DNA from: an uncultured Vibrio sp.
GTDB taxonomy: Bacteria > Pseudomonadota > Gammaproteobacteria > Enterobacterales > Vibrionaceae
Assembly (NCBI RefSeq): GCF_963675395.1
Contig: NZ_OY776223.1
Location: forward strand, 2,108,001-2,172,000
Reading direction: 5' to 3'
DNA: 64,000 bases
Position numbers and translations under genes: made by a program. The notes under the pieces are model-generated. The model had not been told where the DNA came from and searched no databases. It worked only from the letters and a program-made list of their open reading frames with translations. Of the stretch, positions 10,512-20,778 are shown in pieces (within the stretch, counting starts at the first letter, position 1; each line of letters begins with the position of its first letter).

Positions 10512-10889
10512 TTAAATCATGAAGATAAAGATGACTGATAGTGCACTGATAAGGCCGGCGAACGCATAGCATGCCACTTTGCCCACTACACCAGTGTGGA
10601 ACTTAAGATCGTGCATACCGTGGTGAACACGGTGCATTGCATGCCACATTGGCAGCGCCAGTGTACCGATGATAAACAGCGCACCAATGATGCTGGTCGC
10701 GAATTCAGATACTCGCTCGTAGCTCATTGCTTCTGCATCAAACACGCCGAGTGGTACAAGGATACCCAGTACAAGTACAGTAACTGGTGTGATCATCGCA
10801 AACCAAGTACCGCCAGCACCAAACAGACCCCACCAGATTGGCTCATCCGAACGTTTTGGCGCTGTGTTTACACTATAATTTGGTTTCAT
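10512..10889 (-). CDS. frdD: Fumarate reductase membrane anchor FrdD
   Basis: This 125-residue protein has three hydrophobic helices and is one of two anchors that hold the catalytic FrdAB dimer to the inner membrane and contact the quinone pool. The conserved histidine-rich stretch ([14 protein letters not shown]) sits between helices, as in other FrdD proteins. It is the last gene of frdABCD, 11 bases after frdC, and is followed by a strong terminator. Confidence 0.95.
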   Translation of the reverse strand: MKPNYSVNTAPKRSDEPIWWGLFGAGGTWFAMITPVTVLVLGILVPLGVFDAEAMSYERVSEFATSIIGALFIIGTLALPMWHAMHRVHHGMHDLKFHTGVVGKVACYAFAGLISALSVIFIFMI

Positions 10890-10900
10890 TGTTCAGCTCC

Positions 10901-11284
10901 TTACACCACGATGAGAACAATCAGTGAGATGAACGCAACGGCTGCCCACTGAGTCAATACGATGATCTTCTTATCTACAGGTTTACCTTTGAGGCGAATT
11001 GGCATTACCTGTGGCATCATGCTGAAGAAGGTTTGTGCGTGGAACAGGCTACCAAGTAGCGCTACGATGTTGATCGCGACGACGATTGGGTTTGCCATGA
11101 ACTCTAACCAACCTTGCCAAGCTTCAGGGCCTTTCACTAGTGAACCCAGACCGAAAGTCAGGAAGATAGTAAATAGAATCAGCGGCAGAACGGTCGCTTC
11201 TCGAACCATGTAGAAGCGGTAGAACGGATGATCTTTCCACCAAGTGCGTTTTACTTCACGAACGTAAGGTTTACGATTACTCAT
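10901..11284 (-). CDS. frdC: Fumarate reductase membrane anchor FrdC
   Basis: This 127-residue anchor subunit begins [17 protein letters not shown] and has three membrane helices, with a conserved [12 protein letters not shown] segment before the first. The ATG at 11284 overlaps the end of frdB by eight bases, which suggests coupled translation; an upstream extension of the frame lies inside frdB and is rejected. Together with FrdD it forms the menaquinol-oxidising membrane part of fumarate reductase. Confidence 0.95.
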   Translation of the reverse strand: MSNRKPYVREVKRTWWKDHPFYRFYMVREATVLPLILFTIFLTFGLGSLVKGPEAWQGWLEFMANPIVVAINIVALLGSLFHAQTFFSMMPQVMPIRLKGKPVDKKIIVLTQWAAVAFISLIVLIVV

Positions 11285-12044
11285 CCTTTGCCTCCACTGT
11301 TTTGGCTGAACCATCTGGTTTCAGCATCGCAATTACGAAGTCCATAGAAGACTCTACTTTGCCTTGGTTTACTGCTGCTGCAGGGTCAACGCTCTTTGGA
11401 CAAACCTCAGAACAGTAACCGACAAACGTACAACCCCAAGCACCATTCTCACCGTTGATCAGCTTCATACGCTCAGCTTTACCGTTATCACGGCTATCTA
11501 AGTTGTAACGGTGCGCCAAAGTGAGAGCTGCTGGGCCGATGAACTCTGGGTTGAGACCGAATTGAGGACACGCTGCGTAACACAGGCCACAGTTGATACA
11601 GCCAGCAAACTGCTTGTATTTCGCCATTTGCTCAGGCGTTTGTATGTTAGTGCCGTCTTCAGGCTTACGGTCGTTACCAATGATGTAAGGTTTGATTGCT
11701 TCAAGACGCTCAATAAACGGCGTCATATCGACGATCAGGTCTTTCTCGATCGGGAAGTTCGCTAATGGTTCGATCTTCAGACCATTTGGGTAGTCTCGTA
11801 AGAAGCTCTTACACGCTAGTTTAGGCACGCCATTGACCATGATGCCGCACGAGCCACAGATCGCCATACGACAAGACCAACGATAAGACAGGTCTTTGTC
11901 TAGGTTATCTTTGATGTAACCAATCGCGTCGAGCACAGACATCGTTTCATCGAATGGTACTTCGAAGGTTTGTAAGTGCGGTTCTGCGTCTTTTTCTGGG
12001 TCGTAACGCAGAATGTCTACTTTCTGGATGCGGTTTGCTGACAT
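11277..12044 (-). CDS. frdB: Fumarate reductase iron-sulfur subunit FrdB
   Basis: FrdB carries electrons from menaquinol to the FrdA flavin through three iron-sulfur clusters. The 255-residue protein shows the [2Fe-2S] ferredoxin cysteines in [11 protein letters not shown], and the [4Fe-4S]/[3Fe-4S] ligands in [12 protein letters not shown] and [17 protein letters not shown]. Its start codon overlaps the frdA stop by one base. Length and motifs match fumarate reductase rather than succinate dehydrogenase, and the frdC-frdD pair downstream settles it. Confidence 0.97.
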   Translation of the reverse strand: MSANRIQKVDILRYDPEKDAEPHLQTFEVPFDETMSVLDAIGYIKDNLDKDLSYRWSCRMAICGSCGIMVNGVPKLACKSFLRDYPNGLKIEPLANFPIEKDLIVDMTPFIERLEAIKPYIIGNDRKPEDGTNIQTPEQMAKYKQFAGCINCGLCYAACPQFGLNPEFIGPAALTLAHRYNLDSRDNGKAERMKLINGENGAWGCTFVGYCSEVCPKSVDPAAAVNQGKVESSMDFVIAMLKPDGSAKTVEAKDE

Positions 12045-13849
12045 TATGCTTGCTCCTCTGCGTTCTTCGCTGCTTCTTCTGCTGCGGCTTTTTCGGCAGC
12101 TTCACCGTATAGACGCGCTTTAGGCTGAGACTTAGTGATAGTCACATCACTGTAATCGATACTTGGCGCTGAATCTGGCTGGTAGAAAGCAAGCGAGTGT
12201 TTAAGGAAGTTCACGTCGTCACGCTCAGTGCAGCCATCGTCTAGACGTTGGTGCGCACCGCGAGATTCTTTACGCAGAATTGCAGAGTGAACCATGGCTT
12301 CTGCTACTTCTAGGCCGTAACCGACTTCGATCGCGTAAAGCAGATCAGTGTTGAACACTTTGCCTTTATCTTTGATGCTGATGCGCTTGTAGCGTTGTTT
12401 AAGTTCAGTGATCTTATCGATGGTTGCTTGCATCAGATCTTCTTGGCGGTAGATACCACAGCCTGCTTCCATGGTGTGACCCATTTCGGTACGGATATCG
12501 GCCCAGTTTTCATCACCTTCTTGGTTCATTAGCGCTTTGATGCGTGCTTCTACCGCCTTCACTTGAGCGGCGATAGCGTCGTCGTTCCAGCCTTTGAATT
12601 CTGCGGCACGTTTCACCGCGTTTTCACCCGCTACGCGGCCAAATACCACGAACTCAGCTAGAGAGTTAGAGCCAAGACGGTTCGCACCGTGCAGGCCAAC
12701 TGACGCACACTCACCAACAGCGAATAGGCCTTTAACACGAGTCTCACAGACACCATTCGTTTCGATACCACCCATGGTGTAGTGCACGGTCGGACGAATT
12801 GGAATTGGTTCTTTTGCAGGATCAACGTTGACGTAAGCTTTTGCCAGCTCACAGATGAATGGTAAACGCTCTTGCAGGTACTCCTCACCTAAGTGGCGAA
12901 GGTCGAGATGCACAACATCACCAAGAGGGTGTTTGATGGTGTTGCCTTTCTGTTGTTCATGCCAGAAAGCTTGAGAAACTTTGTCTCGCGGACCCAGTTC
13001 CATGTATTTGTTTTTCGGTTGACCCACTGGAGTCTCAGGGCCCATGCCGTAGTCTTGTAGGTAACGGTAACCGTTTTTGTTGACAATAATACCACCTTCA
13101 CCACGACAACCCTCAGTCATCAGGATGCCCGTGCCAGGAAGGCCTGTTGGGTGGTACTGAACAAATTCCATATCACGCAGTGGAACCCCATGACGGTAAG
13201 CCATTGCCATACCGTCACCCGTTACGATGCCACCGTTGGTATTACAGTGGTAAACCCGTCCCGCACCACCGGTAGCAAGTACGACAGACTTCGCTTTGAT
13301 GGTCACCAACTCACCTTCAGACATATGGATCGCAATCAGGCCTTGTACTTCACCATCATCAACAAGAAGATCCAATACAAAGTACTCATCAAAACGTTTG
13401 ATGTTGCTGTACTTCATTGAAGTTTGAAACAAGGTGTGAAGCATATGGAAGCCGGTTTTATCCGCTGCAAACCAAGTTCGTTCAACCTTCATACCACCAA
13501 AGCGGCGAACGTTAACTTCCCCGTTTTCTTTACGGCTCCAAGGACAACCCCATTGTTCCATTTGGATCATTTCGCGGGTTGAGTTTTCTACAAAGTATTC
13601 AACGACGTCCTGTTCACATAGCCAGTCGCCACCGCCAACGGTATCGTTGAAGTGGTTGTCTAAGCTATCTTCATCCTTGATAACTGCTGCTGAGCCACCC
13701 TCCGCTGCGACTGTGTGTGAGCGCATAGGATACACTTTAGAAATCAGAGCAACTTCTAAATCAGGGTTTGCCTCTGCCGCTGCAATAGCAGTACGAAGAC
13801 CAGCGCCGCCAGCGCCGATGACTGCGATATCTGTGGTGATAGTTTGCAC
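12044..13849 (-). CDS. frdA: Fumarate reductase flavoprotein subunit FrdA
   Basis: FrdA reduces fumarate to succinate in anaerobic respiration. The 601-residue protein has the FAD dinucleotide motif GAGGAGLR, the covalent-FAD histidine H45 in [10 protein letters not shown], and substrate-site segments including [22 protein letters not shown] chose the GTG at 13849 because GGAGG sits at a good distance upstream and the protein then begins [10 protein letters not shown], like other FrdA; the open frame extends 26 codons further but without family similarity. It is first in the frdABCD operon. Confidence 0.96.
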   Translation of the reverse strand: MQTITTDIAVIGAGGAGLRTAIAAAEANPDLEVALISKVYPMRSHTVAAEGGSAAVIKDEDSLDNHFNDTVGGGDWLCEQDVVEYFVENSTREMIQMEQWGCPWSRKENGEVNVRRFGGMKVERTWFAADKTGFHMLHTLFQTSMKYSNIKRFDEYFVLDLLVDDGEVQGLIAIHMSEGELVTIKAKSVVLATGGAGRVYHCNTNGGIVTGDGMAMAYRHGVPLRDMEFVQYHPTGLPGTGILMTEGCRGEGGIIVNKNGYRYLQDYGMGPETPVGQPKNKYMELGPRDKVSQAFWHEQQKGNTIKHPLGDVVHLDLRHLGEEYLQERLPFICELAKAYVNVDPAKEPIPIRPTVHYTMGGIETNGVCETRVKGLFAVGECASVGLHGANRLGSNSLAEFVVFGRVAGENAVKRAAEFKGWNDDAIAAQVKAVEARIKALMNQEGDENWADIRTEMGHTMEAGCGIYRQEDLMQATIDKITELKQRYKRISIKDKGKVFNTDLLYAIEVGYGLEVAEAMVHSAILRKESRGAHQRLDDGCTERDDVNFLKHSLAFYQPDSAPSIDYSDVTITKSQPKARLYGEAAEKAAAEEAAKNAEEQA

Positions 13850-14276
13850 AGTTATCCTCCAGTGAGTGATTGCGGAAATCCGCTTGTTATTGTGATAGTG
13901 AGGGGATCTCGAAGAGGAGTTCCCCAAAAGTAGTAGGGATTAGTTTAGTGGAGCTCTATGAGATAAATATTGATGTATTTAGGTTTTTTCTTTGGTAATG
14001 CACTTAAGAGCATAGAAATTATAGGTTATGTGATTGCAATCACGGCGAGATAATTTGTAACTTCTACCTCAAATTATCGAATGTTAATGGAGTGTTGTTT
14101 GTTTTTGGTGGTGTTGATAACAGGTTTTATAGTGAGTGTTGTTTTTGTTTTGTAGTACGAAAAAACTTGGCTTCAAGTTCCGTTATTCCAATGTGAAATT
14201 CGTTTCTCGTCGAAAAGAAAAAAGCATGTAGAATGTCAGCTTTAGCCGCTAACCCCCAAGCTTCGAGAGACTTGTT
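13850..14276. other. Divergent intergenic region frdA / epmA
   Basis: This 427-base gap separates divergent frdA and epmA and must hold both promoters. It is AT-rich. The one strong motif I find is the CRP/FNR-type palindrome at 14029-14044. I see no small gene or RNA that I could support. Confidence 0.5.
14029..14044. promoter_or_regulatory. CRP/FNR-type operator upstream of frd
   Basis: TGTGA-TTGCAA-TCACG matches the CRP consensus TGTGA-N6-TCACA in nine of ten positions. The core GTGAT-TGCA-ATCAC differs from the FNR box (TTGAT-N4-ATCAA) only at the outer base of each half. It lies 180 bases before frdA and 233 before epmA. Confidence 0.75.
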
Positions 14277-15248
14277 ATGCAAACCAACTGGCAACCGACT
14301 GCTTCCATTGAACAACTTCGTCTACGTGCGAGGTTAATTGCCACTATTCGTCAATTTTTTGCCGAGCGACAGGTGATGGAAGTGGATACTCCTGCCATGA
14401 GTCACGCGACGGTGACGGATATTCATTTGCATACCTTCCAAACCGAGTTTGTCGGCCCTGGTTATGCTGATGGAAGCAAACTGTTTTTTATGACCAGCCC
14501 TGAGTTCCATATGAAACGTTTATTGGCGGCAGGCAGTGGTTGTATCTACCAGATCAACAAAGCATTTCGTAACGAAGAAAACGGCCGCTACCACAACCCT
14601 GAGTTCACTATGCTGGAATGGTATCGAGTTGGTTTTGACCATCATCAGTTAATGGATGAGATGGATGAGTTGCTACAGCAAGTGCTGAATTGTGGTGTAG
14701 CTCATCGCATGACTTATCAGCAGGCGTTTCTTGATGTTCTTGGCGTGTGCCCACTTGAAGGCTCAATGTCAGAACTCAAAGTCGTTGCTGGAAAACTGGG
14801 CCTCAGTGATATTGCCGATCCGGAAGATGACCGCGATACTCTGCTACAACTGCTGTTTAGTATTGGTGTCGAAAGTAAGATTGGTCAGGATTCACCAGCG
14901 TTTGTTTATGACTTTCCTGCATCGCAAGCGGCATTGGCAAAAATAAACCCTCAAGATAATCGTGTCGCCGATCGCTTTGAGGTGTATTTTAAGGGGATTG
15001 AACTTGCTAATGGTTTTCACGAGTTAGACAACCCTAAAGAGCAACTTGCACGTTTTGAGCAAGACAACGTAAAACGGCTGGAGATGGGCATAAAGCCTCA
15101 GCCGATTGATTATCATCTTATTGCAGCGCTCGAAGCGGGACTACCGGATTGTGCAGGCGTAGCGTTAGGCGTTGATCGACTTATTATGTTGGCATTAGGC
15201 TGTGATCATATTGATCAGGTAACAGCATTCCCATTCCCTATTGCATAA
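14277..15248 (+). CDS. epmA: EF-P lysine ligase EpmA (GenX/PoxA)
   Basis: EpmA is a truncated class II lysyl-tRNA synthetase homologue that attaches (R)-beta-lysine, made by EpmB, to K34 of EF-P. The 323-residue protein lacks the N-terminal tRNA anticodon-binding domain and begins directly with the class II core. Motif 2 appears in [23 protein letters not shown], and motif 3 in [12 protein letters not shown] near the C-terminus. The start is the first ATG after CGAGAGACTTGTT. A VanZ-like gene follows 9 bases later. Confidence 0.96.
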   Translation: MQTNWQPTASIEQLRLRARLIATIRQFFAERQVMEVDTPAMSHATVTDIHLHTFQTEFVGPGYADGSKLFFMTSPEFHMKRLLAAGSGCIYQINKAFRNEENGRYHNPEFTMLEWYRVGFDHHQLMDEMDELLQQVLNCGVAHRMTYQQAFLDVLGVCPLEGSMSELKVVAGKLGLSDIADPEDDRDTLLQLLFSIGVESKIGQDSPAFVYDFPASQAALAKINPQDNRVADRFEVYFKGIELANGFHELDNPKEQLARFEQDNVKRLEMGIKPQPIDYHLIAALEAGLPDCAGVALGVDRLIMLALGCDHIDQVTAFPFPIA

Positions 15249-15257
15249 GGATATCTA

Positions 15258-15632
15258 ATGAACCGAACGGTCGGGCGTTTGATTATTTGCGGTTTCGCTG
15301 CTGTCATCGCGTATTTATCGCTCAGCTCAGGAGAGCTGCAAAAATGGGGGGATTTTACTTACCTCGATAAGCTACAGCATTTAATGGCATACACGAGTTT
15401 TGCTTTTGTGGCCTGTTGTTGTGTTCGTCATTGGCGTCAACGTTGGACGGTGGCATTAAGTATTCTGTTGTTCAGCGCGATGATTGAATGGCTACAAGGT
15501 TATGTCGGTAGAGAAACCTCATGGTTAGATCTTGTAGCGAATAGCTCGGGGATTCTGACTGGTCTGCTATGTTACCGTATTTGGAGCCTCTATCGACCTA
15601 GGTTGGTGAAGTCGCTATACTCGATTCGTTAA
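15258..15632 (+). CDS. VanZ-like small membrane protein
   Basis: This 124-residue protein has about four hydrophobic segments. It shows the VanZ-family pattern: DKLQHLMAY (charged residue and histidine near helix 2), ExLQ in MIEWLQGYVGRETSWLDL, and an asparagine-glycine in the last helix (VANSSGILTG). VanZ-like proteins are widespread and mostly uncharacterised; a role in envelope lipid or glycopeptide biology is only inferred. It follows epmA by 9 bases and precedes the TetR gene by 21, so the three may be cotranscribed. Confidence 0.75.
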   Translation: MNRTVGRLIICGFAAVIAYLSLSSGELQKWGDFTYLDKLQHLMAYTSFAFVACCCVRHWRQRWTVALSILLFSAMIEWLQGYVGRETSWLDLVANSSGILTGLLCYRIWSLYRPRLVKSLYSIR

Positions 15633-15653
15633 CGAAAAGGGAATACGATAATA

Positions 15654-16289
15654 ATGAAAACGCGCGACAAAATAGTCTACGCGGCACTGGAGTTGTTTAA
15701 CCAACATGGTGAGCGAAATATCACCACGAATCACATTGCCGATCACATCGAAATCAGTCCAGGTAATCTTTATTACCACTTTCGCAATAAGCAAGAAATC
15801 GTCCGCGAAATCTTTGCGCTTTATTCAGCAGAACTTTTAGAAAGATTTACCCCCCTTAAAGGCTCTCAAGAGAGTCTGACTATGCTGAAGAGCTACCTAG
15901 ATTCGACCTTTACACTGATGTGGAAGTACCGTTTTTTCTACGCCAATTTACCAGAGATTTTGTCGCGTGATGAACAACTCCACGAGCAGTACATCGAGGT
16001 GCAGGACAAACTGCAAGCTAATCTGATTGCGATTATGCAGGAATTCGTTGCCCTCAAGTTGCTTGACGCTGATCAGAAGCAGTTAACCTCGCTGGTATGC
16101 ACGCTGCATTTAATCGCTTGTAGTTGGTTGTCTTATCAATCTGCGATGCTACCCAAATCCAATATTACCGAACAAATGGTGCGACAAGGCATGCTTCAGA
16201 TGATCAATGTTGTAAAACCAGTAGCAACGGAGCAAGGGTTGGAGCAGTTATTATTGCTGGAAGATGGCGTAAGTGCCATGCAGGGCTAA
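15654..16289 (+). CDS. TetR/AcrR-family transcriptional regulator
   Basis: This 211-residue regulator has an N-terminal helix-turn-helix (about residues 5-50) with the TetR signature ITTNHIADHIEISPGNLYYHFRNKQEIV. The C-terminal ligand domain is all-helical and I do not recognise its specificity. The ATG follows GGGAATACGATA. Nothing in the neighbourhood (epmA, VanZ-like, DHH protein) points to a clear target; the closest candidates are the VanZ-like gene upstream or its own promoter. Confidence 0.88.
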   Translation: MKTRDKIVYAALELFNQHGERNITTNHIADHIEISPGNLYYHFRNKQEIVREIFALYSAELLERFTPLKGSQESLTMLKSYLDSTFTLMWKYRFFYANLPEILSRDEQLHEQYIEVQDKLQANLIAIMQEFVALKLLDADQKQLTSLVCTLHLIACSWLSYQSAMLPKSNITEQMVRQGMLQMINVVKPVATEQGLEQLLLLEDGVSAMQG

Positions 16290-16436
16290 TTACGCGTCAT
16301 TTTAAGCTTAATTTCGAGTAACTCTCTCACTTTCGAGTCGTACCTTGAGTTGACTTGTGGCTCGCGCAGCGCACAATAGTAGCAAACCTCAAGTTATACC
16401 TGAGCAACGTTATCTCGATAAAGGAATTATCTTTCA

Positions 16437-17393
16437 ATGAATTACGATATTTTTAATGGTGATGCAGACGGCATCATCACGCTGCTGCAACTGCGCTTAG
16501 CTGATCCTCTCGAAGCCAAGCTAGTAACGGGTGTAAAGCGCGATATTAAGCTGGTGGAAACCGTGGATGCACAAGCGGGGGATGAGCTGACTGTGCTCGA
16601 TGTTTCTATGGAAAAGAACATGGTAGGCCTGGAACGAGCCTTGGCTCAGGGCGCTCATGTTTTTTACGCCGATCACCATAAAGCAGGTGACATTCCACAG
16701 CATGGTAACTTAGATGCGCACATCGATCTCGATGCAAATATGTGTACCGCTTTGATTGTTGATAAACTTTTGCAAGGGCGCTTTCATGCTTGGGCCATCA
16801 CCGCAGCTTACGGTGATAACCTTATTGCTAAAGCCGATGAACTGGCTGAGCAAGCTGGTTTTTCTACTGAACAAAAATCGCAACTTAAAGAGTTGGGCAC
16901 ATTGATCAATTACAACGGCTATGGCTCCAAAGTGGATGACTTGCATTTCCATCCTGCTGATTTATATCAAGCGTTGAAGCAATATGCCTCTCCGTTTGAT
17001 GTGATTACAGATACGGCTTCGCCATTTTACCAACTTCAAGCCGCTTATCAGCAAGATATGGATGCGGCACAGTCGATTCCAGCGACCCATGAAAGCAAAA
17101 AACTGAAGCTGTTTGAATTGCCAAATAATGCTGCGTCACGCCGCATCAGTGGGGTTTATGGCAACTGGCTGGCGAACCAAAATCCAGATTCAGCTCATGC
17201 AGTTTTAACTGAAAACGCCGATGGTACCTATACCGTTTCGCTGCGTGCACCACTGAATAACAAACAAGGCGCGGTTGCGGTTTGTGGGCAGTTTCCAACT
17301 GGCGGTGGTCGAGAGGCTGCTGCGGGAATCAATGCCTTAAGCAAAGGCGAAGTGAGCGCGTTTATTGATGCGGTTGAAACCTATTATGCGTAA
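16437..17393 (+). CDS. DHH-superfamily phosphoesterase with altered DHHA1 motif
   Basis: This 318-residue protein resembles DHH/DHHA1 phosphodiesterases (the RecJ, NrnA and GdpP superfamily). The N-terminal motif is NGDADG (D9, D11), followed by LDVS with D55, the name-giving DHH at residues 79-81, and GDN with D127. These would bind two Mn2+ ions. At the C-terminus the DHHA1 substrate motif GGGH reads GGGR (289-292), followed by EAAAG. Such proteins cleave short RNA, cyclic dinucleotides or nucleotide phosphates; the substrate here is unknown. It has its own upstream gap and terminator. Confidence 0.8.
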   Translation: MNYDIFNGDADGIITLLQLRLADPLEAKLVTGVKRDIKLVETVDAQAGDELTVLDVSMEKNMVGLERALAQGAHVFYADHHKAGDIPQHGNLDAHIDLDANMCTALIVDKLLQGRFHAWAITAAYGDNLIAKADELAEQAGFSTEQKSQLKELGTLINYNGYGSKVDDLHFHPADLYQALKQYASPFDVITDTASPFYQLQAAYQQDMDAAQSIPATHESKKLKLFELPNNAASRRISGVYGNWLANQNPDSAHAVLTENADGTYTVSLRAPLNNKQGAVAVCGQFPTGGGREAAAGINALSKGEVSAFIDAVETYYA

Positions 17394-17420
17394 CGTAGTC
17401 GTTTAGTTTTTCTACGTTAG

Positions 17421-17443
17421 AAGGAGCCATTGGCTCCTTTTTC
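17421..17443 (+). terminator. Terminator after the DHH-family gene
   Basis: An 8-bp stem (AAGGAGCC paired with GGCTCCTT), three-base loop and T tract, between convergent genes. Confidence 0.85.
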
Positions 17444-17460
17444 TTTGGCGGGGCTTCTGC

Positions 17461-18591
17461 TTACAGGCGCTTTAACCAGGCTTTTGGGTTTTGCGCTTCA
17501 CTGTTACGACGAATCTCAAAGTAAAGGGATGCTCTGTCTTGGCCCCCTGTATCACCGGCAAGGGCAATGACTTCGCCCGCGGTAACTCTATCGCCTTCTT
17601 TTTTCGTTAGAGCTTGATTGTATCCGTAAAGGGTCATGTCTCCTTTACCGTGGTCAAGCAGCACCACTAAACCGTAACCCCGTAAATACTCGGCAAATAC
17701 AACAGTACCGGGATAAACCGCTTTCACTTGCTGACCATAGTTGGCTGAGAGCACCATGCCTTTCCAGTTAACCTGACCAGTCTGACGCGTGCCGAAGTTA
17801 TGTAGAACCCTGCCGTTTATTGGCCACGGTAACTTACCCCTCTGCTTGCTTAAACCATCCATCGGTACGGCATTACGTTTAGCGGCTTTAGCGATTTCTG
17901 CCTTAAGGCGCGTTTCATTACGCTGCAATTCTGCCAGATAACGTTTATCGTCTTTAATACTACTCTGAATTTTGCTCAGCGTTTGTTTACGCTTTGATTG
18001 CGTACTTGCCAGCGCGGTACGCTTTTCGGATTGCTGTTTTAACAGAGTTTCAATCTGTTCTTTTTCCAGCTCAAGTTGGTTTTTATTATGTTCCAGCTTT
18101 TGAGTGGTTTGGGTAATTTCATCAATCACTTTGGAGCGCGTTTTTGCCAAGTGCTGAAAGTACTGGCTGATGCGATCTTCTTCCACGCCTTGATTGAGTA
18201 AATGCCCATTCGCTTTAGCACGTTCGGTTACGTAATAGGTTTGCAGAAGTTGTTTTAGCTCCTCTTCCTGAGCCTGGCGTTGTCCCTCTTGTAAGGCAAT
18301 TTTTTCTTCTAAACTGTTGATATTTTTGTCGGCTTGAGTGAGCTCAGCTTTGGTCTTTTTTATCTCTTGTTCTAAGCTCGAGATTCCCAGTTCCTGGTTT
18401 TTCAAGGACTTTTGCAGTTCATTCAGTTGCTTTTCTTGAGAGGTAAGGGCTTTCTTCTGACGATTGATTTCGCTAGAGACCCCTTTGAGTTCTTGCTGAC
18501 TAACAGCGGAAGAGGTAATAGGGAACGTGGCAGATAAAGCACAAGTTAATACAATAGCCGAGCGGAGCACTGGATAATTTTGTTTTCTCAC
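17461..18591 (-). CDS. envC: Murein hydrolase activator EnvC
   Basis: EnvC is a periplasmic septal-ring protein that activates the amidases AmiA and AmiB during cell separation. The protein has an N-terminal export signal, a long coiled coil (about residues 30-235) and a C-terminal LytM domain. The LytM zinc site is degenerate: the usual HxH reads LYFEIR and the first histidine/aspartate pair is replaced around NFGTRQTG, which is normal for EnvC and makes it non-catalytic. I chose GTG 18591 (376 residues, with TAGGTAAC upstream); a TTG at 18624 would add 11 residues. AmiB is encoded in this window at 33.6 kb. Confidence 0.92.
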   Translation of the reverse strand: MRKQNYPVLRSAIVLTCALSATFPITSSAVSQQELKGVSSEINRQKKALTSQEKQLNELQKSLKNQELGISSLEQEIKKTKAELTQADKNINSLEEKIALQEGQRQAQEEELKQLLQTYYVTERAKANGHLLNQGVEEDRISQYFQHLAKTRSKVIDEITQTTQKLEHNKNQLELEKEQIETLLKQQSEKRTALASTQSKRKQTLSKIQSSIKDDKRYLAELQRNETRLKAEIAKAAKRNAVPMDGLSKQRGKLPWPINGRVLHNFGTRQTGQVNWKGMVLSANYGQQVKAVYPGTVVFAEYLRGYGLVVLLDHGKGDMTLYGYNQALTKKEGDRVTAGEVIALAGDTGGQDRASLYFEIRRNSEAQNPKAWLKRL

Positions 18592-18638
18592 TTGAGCGTT
18601 ACCTACCACATTGTTGTTATACAAAAATTAGAGAGTGA

Positions 18639-19460
18639 TTAAATACCATCGCCATGGATAAAGCTTTGAGATTTGCCATTAAAACCTTGGTCCATATCGA
18701 GCGATGGCTTATCTGTTTTTGGACGGCCAACGATTTTAGCTGGTACCCCAGCGACGGTCGTGTGTGGTGGTACCGCTTGTAATACCACGGAGCAAGAACC
18801 AATTTTAGCTCCTTCACCCACTTCGATGTTACCGAGAATTTTTGCACCGGCACCAATCATCACGCCTTCACGGATTTTTGGGTGTCGATCACCACACTCT
18901 TTACCCGTACCACCTAACGTCACGTCCTGAAGAATCGATACGTCATCTTCGACAACGGCGGTTTCACCAATCACGATACCGGTAGCGTGGTCGAGCATGA
19001 TCCCACAGCCAATACGCGCTGCAGGGTGAATATCCACCTGACACGCGACCGAAATTTGGTTTTGCAGGTAGGTCGCCAGTGCATGACGGCCCTGTGACCA
19101 CAACCAGTTCGCGACACGGTATCCTTGCAGCGCGTGGTAGCCTTTTAAATACAGCAGGGGCATTGAGTACATAGAAACCGCAGGGTCACGATTCACTGTT
19201 GCACAAATATCGCAGGCTGCACAGTCGGTAATGTTTGGATCGGCGAGAAAGGCTTCTTCAATCACTTCCCTTACCGCCATAGCTGGCATTGAGGCTGTGT
19301 CTAATTTGTTGGCCAAAATGTAACTCAGGGCAGCGCTAAGGCTCTCATGCTTGATGATAGTCGCGTGGTAAAAGCTGGCCAGCATCGGCTCCTGCTCTGA
19401 CATTTCGCGGGCTTCTGAAACAATTTTATTCCAGACTTTTTGTTTTTCGCAGTGTTTCAT
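18639..19460 (-). CDS. cysE: Serine O-acetyltransferase
   Basis: CysE makes O-acetylserine from serine and acetyl-CoA, the first step of cysteine synthesis. The 273-residue length is identical to E. coli CysE. The N-terminal half is helical and the C-terminal half is a left-handed beta-helix of hexapeptide repeats (IHPAARIGCGIMLDHATGIVIGE and onward), with active-site D and H in MLDHATG. The ATG at 19460 follows CAGGATATTGAGA. It lies downstream of gpsA (69 bases) and upstream of envC. Confidence 0.96.
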   Translation of the reverse strand: MKHCEKQKVWNKIVSEAREMSEQEPMLASFYHATIIKHESLSAALSYILANKLDTASMPAMAVREVIEEAFLADPNITDCAACDICATVNRDPAVSMYSMPLLYLKGYHALQGYRVANWLWSQGRHALATYLQNQISVACQVDIHPAARIGCGIMLDHATGIVIGETAVVEDDVSILQDVTLGGTGKECGDRHPKIREGVMIGAGAKILGNIEVGEGAKIGSCSVVLQAVPPHTTVAGVPAKIVGRPKTDKPSLDMDQGFNGKSQSFIHGDGI

Positions 19461-19529
19461 TCTCAATATCCTGAGTCGTTCTTCTTCCGTGACCCGACAA
19501 CTTCTATTCTCAGGTAAGGTGCTAGGGTG

Positions 19530-20567
19530 CTATTTACCTTCAGACTTTTTGTCACGAGCAAGTAAATCTTGTGCTGCCAGGCGCGCGTCTTTTCCTTGAT
19601 ACAATACTTGATAAATTTGGTCAACAATTGGCATCTCAACACCCATGCGCTGAGAAAGCATCCATACCTCTTTGGTGTTGCGGTAACCTTCCACAACCTG
19701 ACCAATTTCTTCCTGCGCGGTATCGACGTTTTTACCTTGACCTAACGCTAAACCAAAACGACGGTTACGTGATTGGTTATCGGTACACGTGAGTACAAGG
19801 TCACCTAAGCCAGCCATGCCCATAAAGGTTTCTGGTTTCGCTCCAAGAGCCGCACCTAAACGACACATTTCAGCTAACCCTCGTGTGATGAGTGCGGTAC
19901 GTGCGTTTGCACCAAACCCGATACCATCTGACATACCCGCGCCAATTGCAATGACGTTTTTCACTGCGCCACCAAGCTGCATACCAATGAAATCACTGTT
20001 GGCGTAAACGCGGAATGTTTTACTACAGTGGATTTTCTCTTGCAGATCGGCAACAAATTCTGCATCTGGTGAGGCAACGGAAATCGCAGTTGGCAGCCCC
20101 ATAGCAAGCTCTTTAGCGAAAGTTGGGCCTGACAACACTGCCAGCGAGTAGCTTTCTCCGATAATATCAAAAGCAACGTCTTTGAGCAGGCGGCCAGTTT
20201 CTGGCTCAAGGCCTTTGGTCGCCCAGCAGATGCGAGTGTCTTCGCGCAAGAAAGGTTTACAGCTTTTTAGTACGATACCAAACACATGGCTCGGAACGAC
20301 AACCAACAAGTCACGACTTGCCTGAACGGCCTTTTCCAAATCCGACTCAATAATTAAGCTTTCAGGAAAATCGATACCAGGTAAAAATTCGTGGTTAGCA
20401 CGATCTGCTTCAAGGCGTGCCATATGCTTAGGCTCGTGACCCCAAAGGATGATGTTTGCACCGTTACGAGCAAGAGAAATTGCCAGCGAGGTGCCGTACG
20501 AGCCCGCGCCAATCACAGTCATTGCGATGTCTTTACCGTAAGCATTGTTGGTATTTGCTTGTGTCAT
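19530..20567 (-). CDS. gpsA: NAD(P)-dependent glycerol-3-phosphate dehydrogenase
   Basis: GpsA reduces dihydroxyacetone phosphate to sn-glycerol 3-phosphate for phospholipid synthesis. The 345-residue protein begins with a Rossmann loop ([12 protein letters not shown]) and has the conserved LSGPTFAKE segment, the catalytic lysine in [13 protein letters not shown] and the substrate motif SRNRRFG. The secB-gpsA-cysE order is the same as in enterobacteria. A terminator-like hairpin separates it from secB, so it probably has its own promoter. Confidence 0.97.
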   Translation of the reverse strand: MTQANTNNAYGKDIAMTVIGAGSYGTSLAISLARNGANIILWGHEPKHMARLEADRANHEFLPGIDFPESLIIESDLEKAVQASRDLLVVVPSHVFGIVLKSCKPFLREDTRICWATKGLEPETGRLLKDVAFDIIGESYSLAVLSGPTFAKELAMGLPTAISVASPDAEFVADLQEKIHCSKTFRVYANSDFIGMQLGGAVKNVIAIGAGMSDGIGFGANARTALITRGLAEMCRLGAALGAKPETFMGMAGLGDLVLTCTDNQSRNRRFGLALGQGKNVDTAQEEIGQVVEGYRNTKEVWMLSQRMGVEMPIVDQIYQVLYQGKDARLAAQDLLARDKKSEGK

Positions 20568-20675
20568 GCTACCGCCTAATCGTTATTCTTCTTGTAGAAT
20601 CTAGTTCATTATCACCAGATTTTACGCTCTATAGAGGCTAGGAACTAGGGTTTGTCTAGCAACTTGTTCAGAAAT

Positions 20676-20721
20676 AAAAAATGCACATCGCATCGCTCGG
20701 TGGACGCTTTGTGCATTTTCT
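20676..20721 (-). terminator. Terminator of secB
   Basis: AAAAATGCACA pairs with GTGCATTTT across a 24-base loop; the A-rich left arm provides the U tract for leftward transcripts leaving secB. Confidence 0.6.
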
Positions 20722-20778
20722 TAGGTATGTGACACTTTCGGTTGTCTTCAACCAGAGACGTCACTTACAAAATGTGAA

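Noticed and set aside
17461..18591. Degenerate zinc site in EnvC as gene decay
   Set aside because: Loss of the LytM zinc ligands is the defining feature of EnvC activators.
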